Of a stretch of 64,000 bases of DNA, positions 28,801-36,300 are shown piece by piece. This DNA is from Anaeromassilibacillus sp001305115 (GTDB lineage Bacteria; Bacillota; Clostridia; Oscillospirales; Acutalibacteraceae). Under the pieces are notes generated by a model. The model saw only the letters and a list, made by a program, of their open reading frames with translations. It had not been told where the DNA came from and ran no database searches. The stretch covers positions 2,356,001 through 2,420,000 of the forward strand of contig AP031437.1 in the NCBI GenBank assembly GCA_042854365.1. The letters run 5' to 3'. The position numbers and the translations under genes were made by a program. Each line of letters begins with the position of its first letter. Within the stretch, counting starts at the first letter, position 1.

Positions 28801-29458
28801 AACGGACGGGTTCCTCTTCGTAAACCTTATTGTCAAAAAAGATACCGCTGATTACCGAGTTCGTCACCAATTCTACAATGTTTTCATTTTGGATAACAAC
28901 GTCAATATCACCGCTAAAAGCCCCCGATACATACTGCCCACTCGCAAAATCAGAAATGGTGACCTTATCGGAAATTGCCTCGCCTGTTTCCGCATCAAAG
29001 AACTGATAGCTTTGCTCGCGGTTTTGCCCTTCTGCAGCATACAGGCTGATGGTGTGCATCACATCATCATTGACATCAACGTGTACGGTTAGACATTCAT
29101 CATCAAAGATATAGCCAAGACGGGGCTCGTCCTCGCCGACGGCAAGCATCGCCTCCGCCTGCGCACCGGATTTCAACCATGTGCCATGGCGTGCTTCATA
29201 GCTGTATGTAATGTCGTCCACATAGCTGGGAAGTGCGTCGTAGGCCGTCATTCCGGATGAATTGTCACCATAGTAGGCCGGGAGGATATAACCATCCCCG
29301 CCATAAGCGCCTTGGAAAGCTCCGTGGGTACTTGTATCAACTGTGAGCGTTGTTAAAACCGGCTCCATTGTCTGCGCCATTGCACCGGACGTTCCCATAG
29401 ATACCGCCATAACTGCGCTCAATGTCAAAGCTGCTACTTTTCTACATAACCTTTTCAC
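22859..29458 (-). CDS. Giant secreted glycosidase, GH36/clan GH-D-like, with binding modules
   Basis: A 2199-residue secreted protein. I start it at GTG 29458 (AGAGGAG upstream); residues 1-28 form a signal peptide ending AMA. Two copies of a beta-sandwich of the GxWxGxYGxxGY kind (about 35-215 and 315-490) alternate with Ig-like domains. The catalytic part is about 590-1270: the ECLWYVNWLTPG and SLFFDYAGQYHG strands resemble clan GH-D (alpha-galactosidase or alpha-N-acetylgalactosaminidase), the Asp in FFDYAG (near 1008) being the candidate nucleophile. Then come FN3 (1373-1465), F5/8 C/CBM32 (1466-1606), Big_2 (1609-1689), an InlB-like repeat, three or four FIVAR units and the shared terminal module (2110-2199). 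No LPXTG or SLH. Family call tentative; substrate likely host glycan. Confidence 0.75.
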   Translation of the reverse strand: MKRLCRKVAALTLSAVMAVSMGTSGAMAQTMEPVLTTLTVDTSTHGAFQGAYGGDGYILPAYYGDNSSGMTAYDALPSYVDDITYSYEARHGTWLKSGAQAEAMLAVGEDEPRLGYIFDDECLTVHVDVNDDVMHTISLYAAEGQNREQSYQFFDAETGEAISDKVTISDFASGQYVSGAFSGDIDVVIQNENIVELVTNSVISGIFFDNKVYEEEPVRWINVSAPDGRDTFDQEEFPIQMTAEVAPSYAANKEVSWSVEPLEVEGDGKATITEDGKLTIEDAGIYVVTAEAKDGSEVKGSCTISMTPGDAEAWTVDAETRGNWIDQYGADGYVLNAWGDNATDIENLPYYVDSISYGTEDRNGNYLAKTGTADTLPDGLPNPEDSEDTRKISYRFDDKCLTVKIRVNDNDTHKVTFYALAENENGRKVSYQAFKADTKIPVSQKIEIEKLSQGKYVTVTFAGSIDVVINNENYSPLKTNAVVNGIFFDTDYGDVIPVKRLSIAPEDGETVRPETGTVQMIATIYPTTAMDKTITWSVEPEGTDIAEIDQNGLLTIHKSGSFKVCAVANGGENIRAEVSFASLGDLVVPDRTEISTIGEQFAMIQNSKVRVIYNMETGRYSAYEQESSLPYILNAYTQVNDDKSIDGYSFRMEEVAEDSETVRTMRIIGEKDGKNSIVLDVTLEDGRGEIILTAGIVNTSGEKAKLMQMYPLVANYANGGGIFVGPDPEEDHVLLTGEGNWTVPRLIDGVNATSKNNTLISYRDNPAKESFVIGGLTTYEFQNTIDTAYHTGTALDNNGRKGIDAKIRIYDNTGKLVDEDQLYMGDKAMVNFTEKNPYTALEAYADKQADAMHVDLIDFDPYYYECLWYVNWLTPGANNADFAVQEVKDLVDRGVSNYAIPNLRVEPDSYVNPNEQLWWDDEHWKEFGHMTDNYPTIADWNKAMNEAGGEGGLYMQASYRSDDYCEQYPGHMLYNDPNEGPDYTDPDFIAHMEDVYTNIKNSGIRSLFFDYAGQYHGTSGGYLLDKTGGFEDPYATAVSAYRNIFALPKKFVGPDIRITENSWEYSGSDLAIGLIDIQRTIGDNNAFTPEMTRMSSYQWYRHRTTKLLYPDVKVFSDADLDLRRAEITGTAFFFGKMTIGESVTRMDDQKIRDIGKSVPFPINGITARPVGLFELGSNLPVVYDYKFDSDYDDHILLFWNQTDRAQTISADLGEDIAFGGIGLDPEKEYEVWDFWNWNYIGRYQGSDILSQKVRKNEMRTMAVREVREDPFVLSTNRHLLQGDFDVKNVQYDADSKTLSGTFEIVGNDPYKAIIPLDDHQLIAKELQVDNAEVVSSFVQSPFGNYVELSMDAEENQTVNWTLTFEEGELEPDTEAPTDVKDLHASADEAGVVTLDWTACTDNSGFVQYNVYGSEEETFALNDDTLLINTKTNTFTDDFAHDGDFYYVVQAVDASGNASEPAKVRTNSVVEAVDLSILTATAGNSNSSSEDASKVLDNDTSTIWHTDWDGISRDQQWIDIHFATPTEVNTYRYLPRSGAGNGTVKQYELYASMDNGATYEKVAEGTWEAVDGWKEATFPTMTVTNLKLMSIDSVGNYSSAAEIRALNIAGISEVEMREENVQLSVGDTYALQADVYPTNHSDAALTWTSSNPEVATVDSEGVVVALKDGTATITAQVNGTELLTRCEVDVGTLTPESHLLSVLYTKNANLSVNDETQHIADLLGKYEAEVMGGDELQLVFVPSVEGRTFADVQVNGKPAEFDVDGFTYLLTMPNKDTTIQIHFATVYKGTLDQTIQYAESENIKAQVDEAVPVVQKAFDKALSAAKEVYAEKTATQEEIDKAWSDLINVLHLLEFKPGDKSALEMDVELAKMIEAEFFTETSYQVLQDAIADAEAVLANENAMEDSISEAQDALRKAMEELQYKADRSQLDVLLVEAQAIFDHADAYVNQGWDDLRVAYEAALAITEESEQNSVDEAASALARAIANMRLKADKSQLQAEVQRADQIDRSLYTKESVRVLERALENANALLDRDDLSEDDQKVVDDGTKALTAAIGALVAIEKDNENHQSGNNGSSSHKGSSSSGKKAVGNTSGAGTAIAVLSSASNVTQKVSVVSDTTVPFTMKRGSAYCFKMTVVNGSDVVPNFTVGNSAVLKTQFVAKKGQDYYFRIYAVGVPGSSTGVYTTMPGEAAQKHCAVTIA

Positions 29459-29763
29459 ATAATCACTCCTCTTCCAAATCCAATGATCCAACTGTTAAGT
29501 CTTATTCCCTACTATTTCACCTTCCTTCTATCAGAACCCCCACGAAAAAAGTTTCGTTCAGCGTACATCTGCAATTTTGTATAATTTTATTCCCCTCTTG
29601 GTTTTATATTTAAATATTATATATAAATTTATTAGAATATTGATTCTATATTGTGAAATTAAATATGTTCTATGGCATTAATTACCACTTTCTATAGTAG
29701 ATCGTATCCATTCTACAATTTAATGATTTAATTCTCTGGTCTTAAAGTTATATGAATTTCCGT
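29459..29763. other. Upstream region of the GH36-like gene
   Basis: About 300 very AT-rich bases lie between the giant glycosidase start and the convergent end of the small regulator gene. It should carry the glycosidase promoter on the minus strand (several TATAAT-like words around 29610-29640), but I could not fix a single -35/-10 pair. No gene seen. Confidence 0.4.
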
Positions 29764-29988
29764 TTACAGATCGTCTTTATCAATACTAAATAAGTAATCC
29801 ACTGACTTTCCTAAATAAATTGATGCTGCCCGCATTTCTTCCCCACGAAAGTCTCCCCTTGTCTTTATACTTTGTCTATATCTTAAGCCAGCCATAGTAA
29901 TATGTAAAAACTTCGCTAGATCTTTTTTGGTCTTTCCCTGCATTGCTAATTCTCCATATAACATTGGATATTTGAAAGGATATACCAT
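29764..29988 (-). CDS. Small helix-turn-helix protein (Cro-like, phage-type)
   Basis: A 74-residue protein with a helix-turn-helix near residues 20-45 (TKKDLAKFLHITMAGLRYR), the size of a Cro-like or phage excisionase-type regulator. AAGGAGG precedes the ATG. It is divergent from the XRE regulator at 30111, and the shared intergenic region carries palindromes, which suggests mutual control of the pair. It may be a remnant of a mobile element's switch, though no other element genes are nearby. Confidence 0.7.
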   Translation of the reverse strand: MVYPFKYPMLYGELAMQGKTKKDLAKFLHITMAGLRYRQSIKTRGDFRGEEMRAASIYLGKSVDYLFSIDKDDL

Positions 29989-30000
29989 TTCGATCGCCTC

Positions 30001-30016
30001 CTTAACATTTGTTAAG
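30001..30016. promoter_or_regulatory. Operator-like inverted repeat (proximal to the Cro-like gene)
   Basis: CTTAACATTTGTTAAG differs by one central base from the core of the perfect palindrome at 30072-30087. It sits 13 bases upstream of the minus-strand gene start, so binding here would block that gene. Confidence 0.65.
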
Positions 30017-30064
30017 TTCCTCTATATTATATTCACTTAAGTTAATAATGTCAATACTTATTGC

Positions 30065-30094
30065 AAATAATCTTAACATATGTTAAGATTATTT
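30065..30094. promoter_or_regulatory. 30-bp perfect palindromic operator
   Basis: Fifteen bases at 30065-30079 are the exact reverse complement of 30080-30094, with the core CTTAACATATGTTAAG. It ends 16 bases before the XRE gene's ATG. Together with the related site at 30001-30016 it is the expected operator set for the divergent regulator pair. A half-site (GTTAA) lies near 30041. Confidence 0.75.
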
Positions 30095-30110
30095 AAAAAG
30101 AGGTGAATAT

Positions 30111-30440
30111 ATGGCTTTTGCAAATAAGTTAAAGGAAATTCTTTCTCAAAAAGGACTCAAAGCTGTCGATTTGGCACGAGCAACTGGATTGAGCGAAGCT
30201 GCTATCTCGGACTATCTAAAGGGTAAAAAGGAACCAAGAGGACGCCAAAGTATTTCCATTGCGAAAGCGTTGGGGGTATCCCTAGACACCCTTTGGGAAA
30301 CCGGATACCAGACAGACGAAAGTCCCTTAAATAATCCAAAACTAAAACAAATGTCGAAGATTTTTCAATCCTTACAGCCGGAATTCCAAGATTTTGCTTT
30401 GGATTTCGTCAAAAAATTGGCCGAACTACAAAATAAGTAA
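30111..30440 (+). CDS. XRE-family transcriptional regulator
   Basis: A 109-residue repressor with an N-terminal helix-turn-helix (about 8-60: KAVDLARATGLSEAAISDYLKGKKEPRG) and a short helical C-terminal part for oligomerisation. It is the size and layout of a phage-type repressor. The ATG follows AAAAAGAGGTG. It is divergent from the small Cro-like gene and probably autoregulated through the palindromes between them. Targets beyond this pair are unknown; the giant glycosidase genes on either side are possible but unproven. Confidence 0.85.
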   Translation: MAFANKLKEILSQKGLKAVDLARATGLSEAAISDYLKGKKEPRGRQSISIAKALGVSLDTLWETGYQTDESPLNNPKLKQMSKIFQSLQPEFQDFALDFVKKLAELQNK

Positions 30441-30493
30441 AGAGGACTATTCCAGGTGGTAAAGCCCTCTCATTCCTGACAAAAAGTATATAC

Positions 30494-30533
30494 AAACGCC
30501 GCCGGACGAGTTGGACTCGATCCGGCGGCGTTT
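30494..30533. terminator. Bidirectional terminator between convergent regulator genes
   Basis: A 13-bp stem of AAACGCCGCCGGA type (30494-30506 with 30521-30533) separates the convergent genes at 30111 and 30564. Confidence 0.8.
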
Positions 30534-30563
30534 CAATTGTTACTGTATGTCTTTATGTCTGTT

Positions 30564-30908
30564 TCACGACCGCTCATTTCGCCGTTTCAGCTGTGCAACG
30601 GTCTGCATAATCAATTCCAAATCATCAGGGTCTAAAGCCAAATCCTGTGCAGTTCTCGCCAAATTGAGATAAATTCCCTCAAGCTTTTCCGATTTTGCGG
30701 TTTCAATCTCATCAAATCCCATCAGATATGAAGGAGATACATCGAAAATTTCTGCTAGTTTGAGAACGGTTGCTCGCTTTAAATTCTCCACGCTTCCGTT
30801 TTCATACTTTTGTACAGCAGCCTTCTTTACCCCAAGTAGCTTTCCAAGCTCCTCTTGGGTAAGACCTTTCGCAGTACGCAATGCTCTGATGCGTTTTCCG
30901 ACTTCCAT
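30564..30908 (-). CDS. XRE-family transcriptional regulator
   Basis: A ~114-residue regulator with a canonical N-terminal helix-turn-helix (about 5-60: LTQEELGKLLGVKKAAVQKY), then a helical tail ending in KRRNERS. I prefer the ATG at 30908 because the HTH fold starts right after it and a GGAAGG-type site lies upstream; an in-frame ATG at 30959 would add 17 residues but lacks a clear ribosome binding site. Single gene, convergent with the other XRE gene. Regulated genes unknown. Confidence 0.82.
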   Translation of the reverse strand: MEVGKRIRALRTAKGLTQEELGKLLGVKKAAVQKYENGSVENLKRATVLKLAEIFDVSPSYLMGFDEIETAKSEKLEGIYLNLARTAQDLALDPDDLELIMQTVAQLKRRNERS

Positions 30909-31126
30909 TTGTATTCCATCCTTCCAAAACCGCTGTACCAACTCAGCGGTGCTCTGCATTTTTCCATAATTGTTACAAAATTATCATAGCATATCTATAC
31001 ATGGATTTCAATGATCTTTGCGGATCATACGGCTCTTTCAGAGATGGTAATTTTTGGAACAAGGTTCCTTTTTCAAACAGAGGTCTCTTCCTCGGAAAAA
31101 GCTGCTATTGTATATAATTTTACTTA

Positions 31127-31162
31127 GAAAAAGGTCTCCAGACCTTTCGGACTGGAGGCCTT
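31127..31162 (-). terminator. Terminator downstream of the first GH2 gene and its 3' repeat array
   Basis: A stem (AAGGTCTCCAG with CTGGAGGCCTT, one G-U-type mismatch) with the T run on the minus strand. It lies about 730 bases past the present GH2 stop, much farther than the other glycosidase terminators (63-170 bases). This fits insertion of the repeat array between gene and terminator. From 30960 to 31340 no gene is supported. Confidence 0.65.
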
Positions 31163-31342
31163 CTTTCCTATCCTGTATTCATCAGGCTGTATCCTATACG
31201 ATCTTCCTATCCGTACGACTCTTCCTGAGAATGCGCGCTGGACATACAGTGTCTTTCGCGCCTACAACATTTCATACGGCCATCTTGGATATCTGATCGA
31301 ACGGTAAATACTCTCATGCCTTCCGAAACTGGTCTGACCTTT

Positions 31343-31895
31343 AACCAATGGTTACCGTACAGTGTTCCACCGCATTCTGAATTCTGAACCCGGCAGAGTA
31401 GTGTAGACGCCTATGCCCTAGCCCAGTGGACGCACAGCGCCTTTCGCGCCTACGGCGTTTTCTACGCAGGCTCTCTTCCATCAGTGGTTGCTGGATCGAA
31501 TGGCTTATGCCCTTCGCTGGTATCCGGCATTCAACCAATGGTCACCGTGCAGTGTTTCACCGCATTCTGCCCCGGCAGAGTCGTGTAGACGCCTATGCTC
31601 TGGCCCGGTGGACGCACAACGTCTTTTGCTCCTTGGGAGTTTCCTACACAGGCTTTCTTCCACCAGCGGTTGCTGGATCGAATGGCTTATGCCATTCGCT
31701 GGTATCCGGCGTCCAACCAATGGTCACCGTGCAGTGTTTCACTGCATTCTGCCCCGGCAGGGTCGTGTAAACGCCCGTGCTCTGGCCCGGTGGACGCACA
31801 GCGCCTTTCGCGCTTATGGCGTTCCTACGCAGGCTCTCTTCCAGCAGTGGTTGCTGGATCGAATGGCTTATGCCCTTCGCTGGTATCCGGCATTC
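31343..31895. repeat. Tandem array of three truncated copies of the GH2 gene's 3' end
   Basis: Three direct repeats of 190, 182 and 181 bases begin at 31343, 31533 and 31715; the real gene end starts a fourth at 31896. On the minus strand each unit holds the last ~25 codons of the shared C-terminal module (GQSTGVYTTLPGQ then KHCTVTIG) followed by about 105 bases of common spacer. One unit has lost the stop (it reads Trp), and the outermost copy is the most diverged. The 20 bases outside the array (31322-31342) resemble those just outside the GH31 gene's stop (39516-39537), which suggests that the outermost copy marks the original gene end. Confidence 0.85.
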
Positions 31896-33385
31896 AACCA
31901 ATGGTCACCGTGCAGTGTTTCACCGCATTCTGTCCCGGCAGGGTCGTGTAAACGCCCGTACTCTGGCCCGGGGTGCCGGTTGCATAGACTCTGTAGTAGT
32001 AATCGTTTCCAACCTTTGCCACAAACTGCGTCTTGAGAACGCTGCCGTTGCCTACCGTAAATCTCGGCGTCTGGTTGTTTCCGTTTACCACCGTCATCTT
32101 GAAGCAGTATGCGCTGCCTCTCTTGAGCGTAAAGTTCACTGTCGTGTCACTCACCACATGCGCCTTCTGGGTCGAGACGTTCTGTGCCGCAGAAACGACG
32201 CCTGCCGCCCCATAGGAGTTGGAGGCATTCACAGAACTGCTTCCCTTTCCTCCCTTGTTGCCCGGCTTCGGGTTGGGCTTCGGCGTCTCCGCCTTCTCCA
32301 AACCTGCTACAGCTGCTTCCAGGTTTACATATACCTTTGCGATCGTCTGGTTGTCCGCGGTTTCATCCCCGGCGACTGCCTTTGCTACCTGTAGCGCCGC
32401 CCCCAGGTTTGCCACACTACGGTCCGTATAACCGTTCAAGTCGATCGCTTCTGTCTCTTCGATGAGCTCCTGCAACTCTTCTCTGCTCGGGATCTTCCGC
32501 AGGGCTGCCATTGCTTCCGCAAGCTTCTGCGCCATTGCATCCACTTCTTCCTGTCCGGCCTCCGGATTCCCAAGCATCGTCTCTGCATCTTCCAGCACTC
32601 CATTAAAGGTCTGGAATGCCTCGTCCTGGATATAGCTGTCCATATCCAGGCTATTCGCTTCATCCACCACGGTCTGGAGCGCCGACAGGTCTGCACGGTA
32701 TTTCAGATTTTCAATCGCCTTCTGCAAGTTCTCATATGCCTTGTCCACTTCCGCCTTCAGCGGGTTCTCCTCGGCATAGACGTCCTTTGCCTCATTCAGC
32801 GCTTCCTCGAAGCCCTCCGTGCTGCTCGGCTTGAATACATCCAACTTTTCCGCCAACTGCTCTGCGATTTCAATCAACGGCAGCAGCACTTCCTTGTCGC
32901 CTTCCTCGAATTCCAACAGGTGCATCGCTTCCAGCAGCTCGCTCCAAGCCTTGTTGACCTCCTCCTGGGTTGCGGTCGGATCGTCGTAGACCTCCTGCGC
33001 GTTGGTCCGGGCATTTACAAAGAGTTCCCGCACTTCCGGCACCAGGCGGTCAATGTCCTCCTGTGTAACGTTGTTCGCCTCATCCAGGACAATCTTCAAG
33101 ATATCCTTGTCCACCTTCGTAAAGGTAAAGCGCAGGCTTGCACTCTCATTCGGCATCGTGTAGGTGTACGTAAAGCCGTTTGGTTCAAACGGAATGTCCT
33201 CCCCGTTGAGCTGTGCACTGGCGAACGCGCCGTCGGTCGGGGTGAAGGTAAAGGTCAGATCTTCGCCCGGCATCACTTTCGCGCCGTAGATTGCATCCGT
33301 GGAAATCACCACATCTGCATTTCCTTCCACTTCCACCGCTGCATTGCTGCTCCACTGTACGGTCAACAGCTGCGGCTCTGCGGGA
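31894..33385 (-). repeat. 1492-bp duplicated 3' block, copy A (GH2 gene)
   Basis: This block covers the last ~497 codons of the GH2 gene (InlB-like repeat, FIVAR units, linker and terminal module). It aligns without gaps to 39538-41029 in the GH31 gene; I count 12 amino-acid differences. Similarity ends abruptly at PAEPQLLT, upstream of which the genes are unrelated. Confidence 0.93.
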
Positions 33386-36300
33386 ATAATTTGTTCAGGT
33401 TCCAGTTCTACTATCACCTGAACTGCGGATGCTGGCATAACAAACGTATAAGCTTTTCCTTCTTCCTCTGTCGTTATGGGCAAAACAGCACCGCTCTTAT
33501 CCCTCACTTGGATTGACTTGAACTGTTTTCCTTCTTCCACATCCGAAATGGTTACTCGAACAGTATCATTCTCCTTCGCGGCGGATTTCTCTGTTGTGAT
33601 GACCGCTGTACCTCCCGCAACCTCTGTACGGACTGCATAGACTGTACTGGTTTCCTCACTCTTAAAGAGTTTAAGGTCGGCCCAGTCGGCATGGTCATTC
33701 GCGTTTGTCTCGCCCATGTCTGCATGGAGCCTTACTTCATCTACTCCAGAAATATCTACAGAGAAGTGTTTTTGTACCGTACCTACACGCATGACACCAC
33801 TATCAAATGCCGGTGTATCATTTCCATCCAAGAATATCTGGAAGGTGATACTTGCATTGTTATTATGGGACTGTGAACGGTCGACTCCAACAAATCCTTC
33901 AAACAGGTCAAACGCACCATTCAAATTGTAAATAATGTCAGAGGTTGCATGTGTGCCAATTCCTTTGTCATATTGAACTTCCTCATTGTTCTCGTCCAAC
34001 AAAGTCAACTTTCCACTGTTGTTATGCGAGTCTTTGCTGGGTTGGTAAGAATCGTAACCCGTTGTGGCGGACGTCCAATCCAAGTCACTCATATAAGTGA
34101 ACTGCATGACAGAGAACTGAATGGTATAGACCCATGCATCCGCTTCATCCGCACCGGAAGGTACCACCTTGACCACGGCTGTTCCGGGCAAAGAATCTGC
34201 CTGTTCGACGGTTACCATTGCATCCGCATCGTTGACTGAAACCGTCACTTTCGGAACGGAATCAATGGACACCACAGGAACTTCATACTCATAAACATTC
34301 TGCTGGAAATTCTCGATTGGCGTTCCATCGACTAAAATAGATTCGACCAGTTTATCGGTAAGACCCGTCTTGCTGTTTTCCATCATTGCATGGATATCCT
34401 TTTCTGCAATTGGAGTAAAGCGGAAGGTATACTGATAATCCTGGTTAGGACGGATCGTCACATATTCCTCTGGTCTGGCGCCCCAACTCTGCTGGCCGCC
34501 AAGGCCGGAAGTCAACTGGTTGATTTTAAGATAAATATCTTCCTCCTGAATGAGCTGATACGGATGCTTCTTAGAAGCAAGATCATTTTGCTCAAAATAG
34601 GAGGCATTGGTTTCGATAACTTCGCCACTCTCTGCGCTGATCATAAAGCCTTTTCCATCCGTATTGGTCAGAGCAATCCAGCGAACATCACTGCGGTTTC
34701 CATGCTCCTGTGGCTCCACATAATGGACAAACTGATCCATAACCGTGGACTCATAGACGCCGACATCGTATGCATCCTGGCGGTCACGATAATTTTCTTC
34801 AGGACCTCTTCCATAATAGGTAATCTGATCGTATTCTCCTTTGACTTTCATCATTGTGCCAACCTCAGGAATCTCCGGAAGAGAAGAAGAACCGGGATGC
34901 AGCGTTTGATCGAACACGATCTGTCCATCGCCATAGACAGTAATAACGCCTTTATAGGTAGACTGCGTTGAAGTAGGCAGTGTTGCATCTACCGTGAAGC
35001 TGACACCTTTTCCTTCGGCCACATCTGCGATCTGTACATTGGTCACCGTGCGGTTTTGACCTGCATTTTTCCAAGTTGCTGTTCGAGATACAAAGCCATT
35101 CTCACGGTCATTGTCAACTGGAGGCTTATTGTAGTTTGGAACAGGGCCGTCAACTAGGTACTCATCCCCCTGGTACTGATAAGAAGTAATGGTTCCCTGC
35201 GTCTTATCAAATACTGCTGTGAACGCCTCGCCTGTAATGGTAACTGTATCGCCTTCTTCGGTATACGTGAGTTCTGGCAAAGAGGCCAACGACTTGTTCG
35301 CATGCTTCGGTGTGTTTACATCCAGCTTAAATTGTTGTTTTGCAACCTCATAGCCTGCTTCCGCCCAACGGGTGTCTTCTTTGAGCGTCGCATGCAGATT
35401 GAGCCAATATTCGGCTCCCGGCGCCAGTTCGTCCGGAAGAGCGAATCCTTCGATGGTATAATCCTGTTCGCTCAGCGGATCTACTGTCACTTCAAAGTTG
35501 CCGCTGTCAATCAACTTTTCATCCTGCATCAATTCCCAATGGAAATCATAGCCTTCTGTGGTCGTGAACAGGAACTCATTGACAATGCGAATTACGCCAT
35601 TTTCTACATCTGTATCCTTGAAATTGATCTCCTGTTGCACCTGTTTGACCTGAGCAAGCGCTGGATGCGGTTTCCGATCGGAGGACACCACGCCGTTGGC
35701 CAGGAAGTTGTCGTCGTGGACAGTCTCTCCCCAGTCGCCGCCATAAGCATAATATTTGCCCGGCGCTGCTACTGGTCCAGTGGCCTCAATGGGATCGCCC
35801 TCACGCATGGACTGGAAATCCACCCAGAGTAGCGTATGGGGAGCTGTCGGCTGGCGATTGGTGTCGTTGAATTCCTCTAAGGTCAAAGCCTTATCGTATA
35901 CATGGACATCGTCGATCAGTCCACTGAACTGCCGCCCGCTCTCTTGCGTGCAAGTACCAACGGCAAATGGATGGGATTCACCGGGCTGGATCGTTTCGCC
36001 GTTCAGGGCTTTTTCTGCCACCTGTTCCCCATTCAAATAGAGTTTTAAGCTCTTACCATCATAAACGCCCGCTACATGTTGCCACTTTCCGACCCAGTCT
36101 TCTGCGTTCAGAGCAGCTGTCACACTTACATACTGGTCATAGTTGGCATTTTTACGAGTTTCATCATAGATAAAGAATTCCAAATTTGTTCCATTGGTCT
36201 TAATCATATACTGGTTGTCGCCCTTACCCATGATGGTCTTATGACCTTCTAACGCATCCGGTTTTACCCAAGCTTCCAAGGTCAATGGAGTTGTGCCAGT

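Noticed and set aside
22880..29092. Long plus-strand open frames inside the giant glycosidase genes (also at 26486-27850 and 53799-55862)
   Set aside because: They lie antisense to clear multidomain secreted proteins, show no family motifs and have no ribosome binding sites; they are shadows of biased codon use.
29764..30908. Toxin-antitoxin module
   Set aside because: All three small genes look like DNA-binding regulators; no toxin-like partner is adjacent.
31054..31296. 80-codon plus-strand open frame
   Set aside because: It spans the terminator hairpin at 31127-31162, has no ribosome binding site and shows no coding-like composition.
31426..32394. Plus-strand open frames across the 3' repeat array as genes
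   Set aside because: They run antisense through the glycosidase tail and its repeats; they lack ribosome binding sites and exist because the repeat units are copies of one coding sequence.
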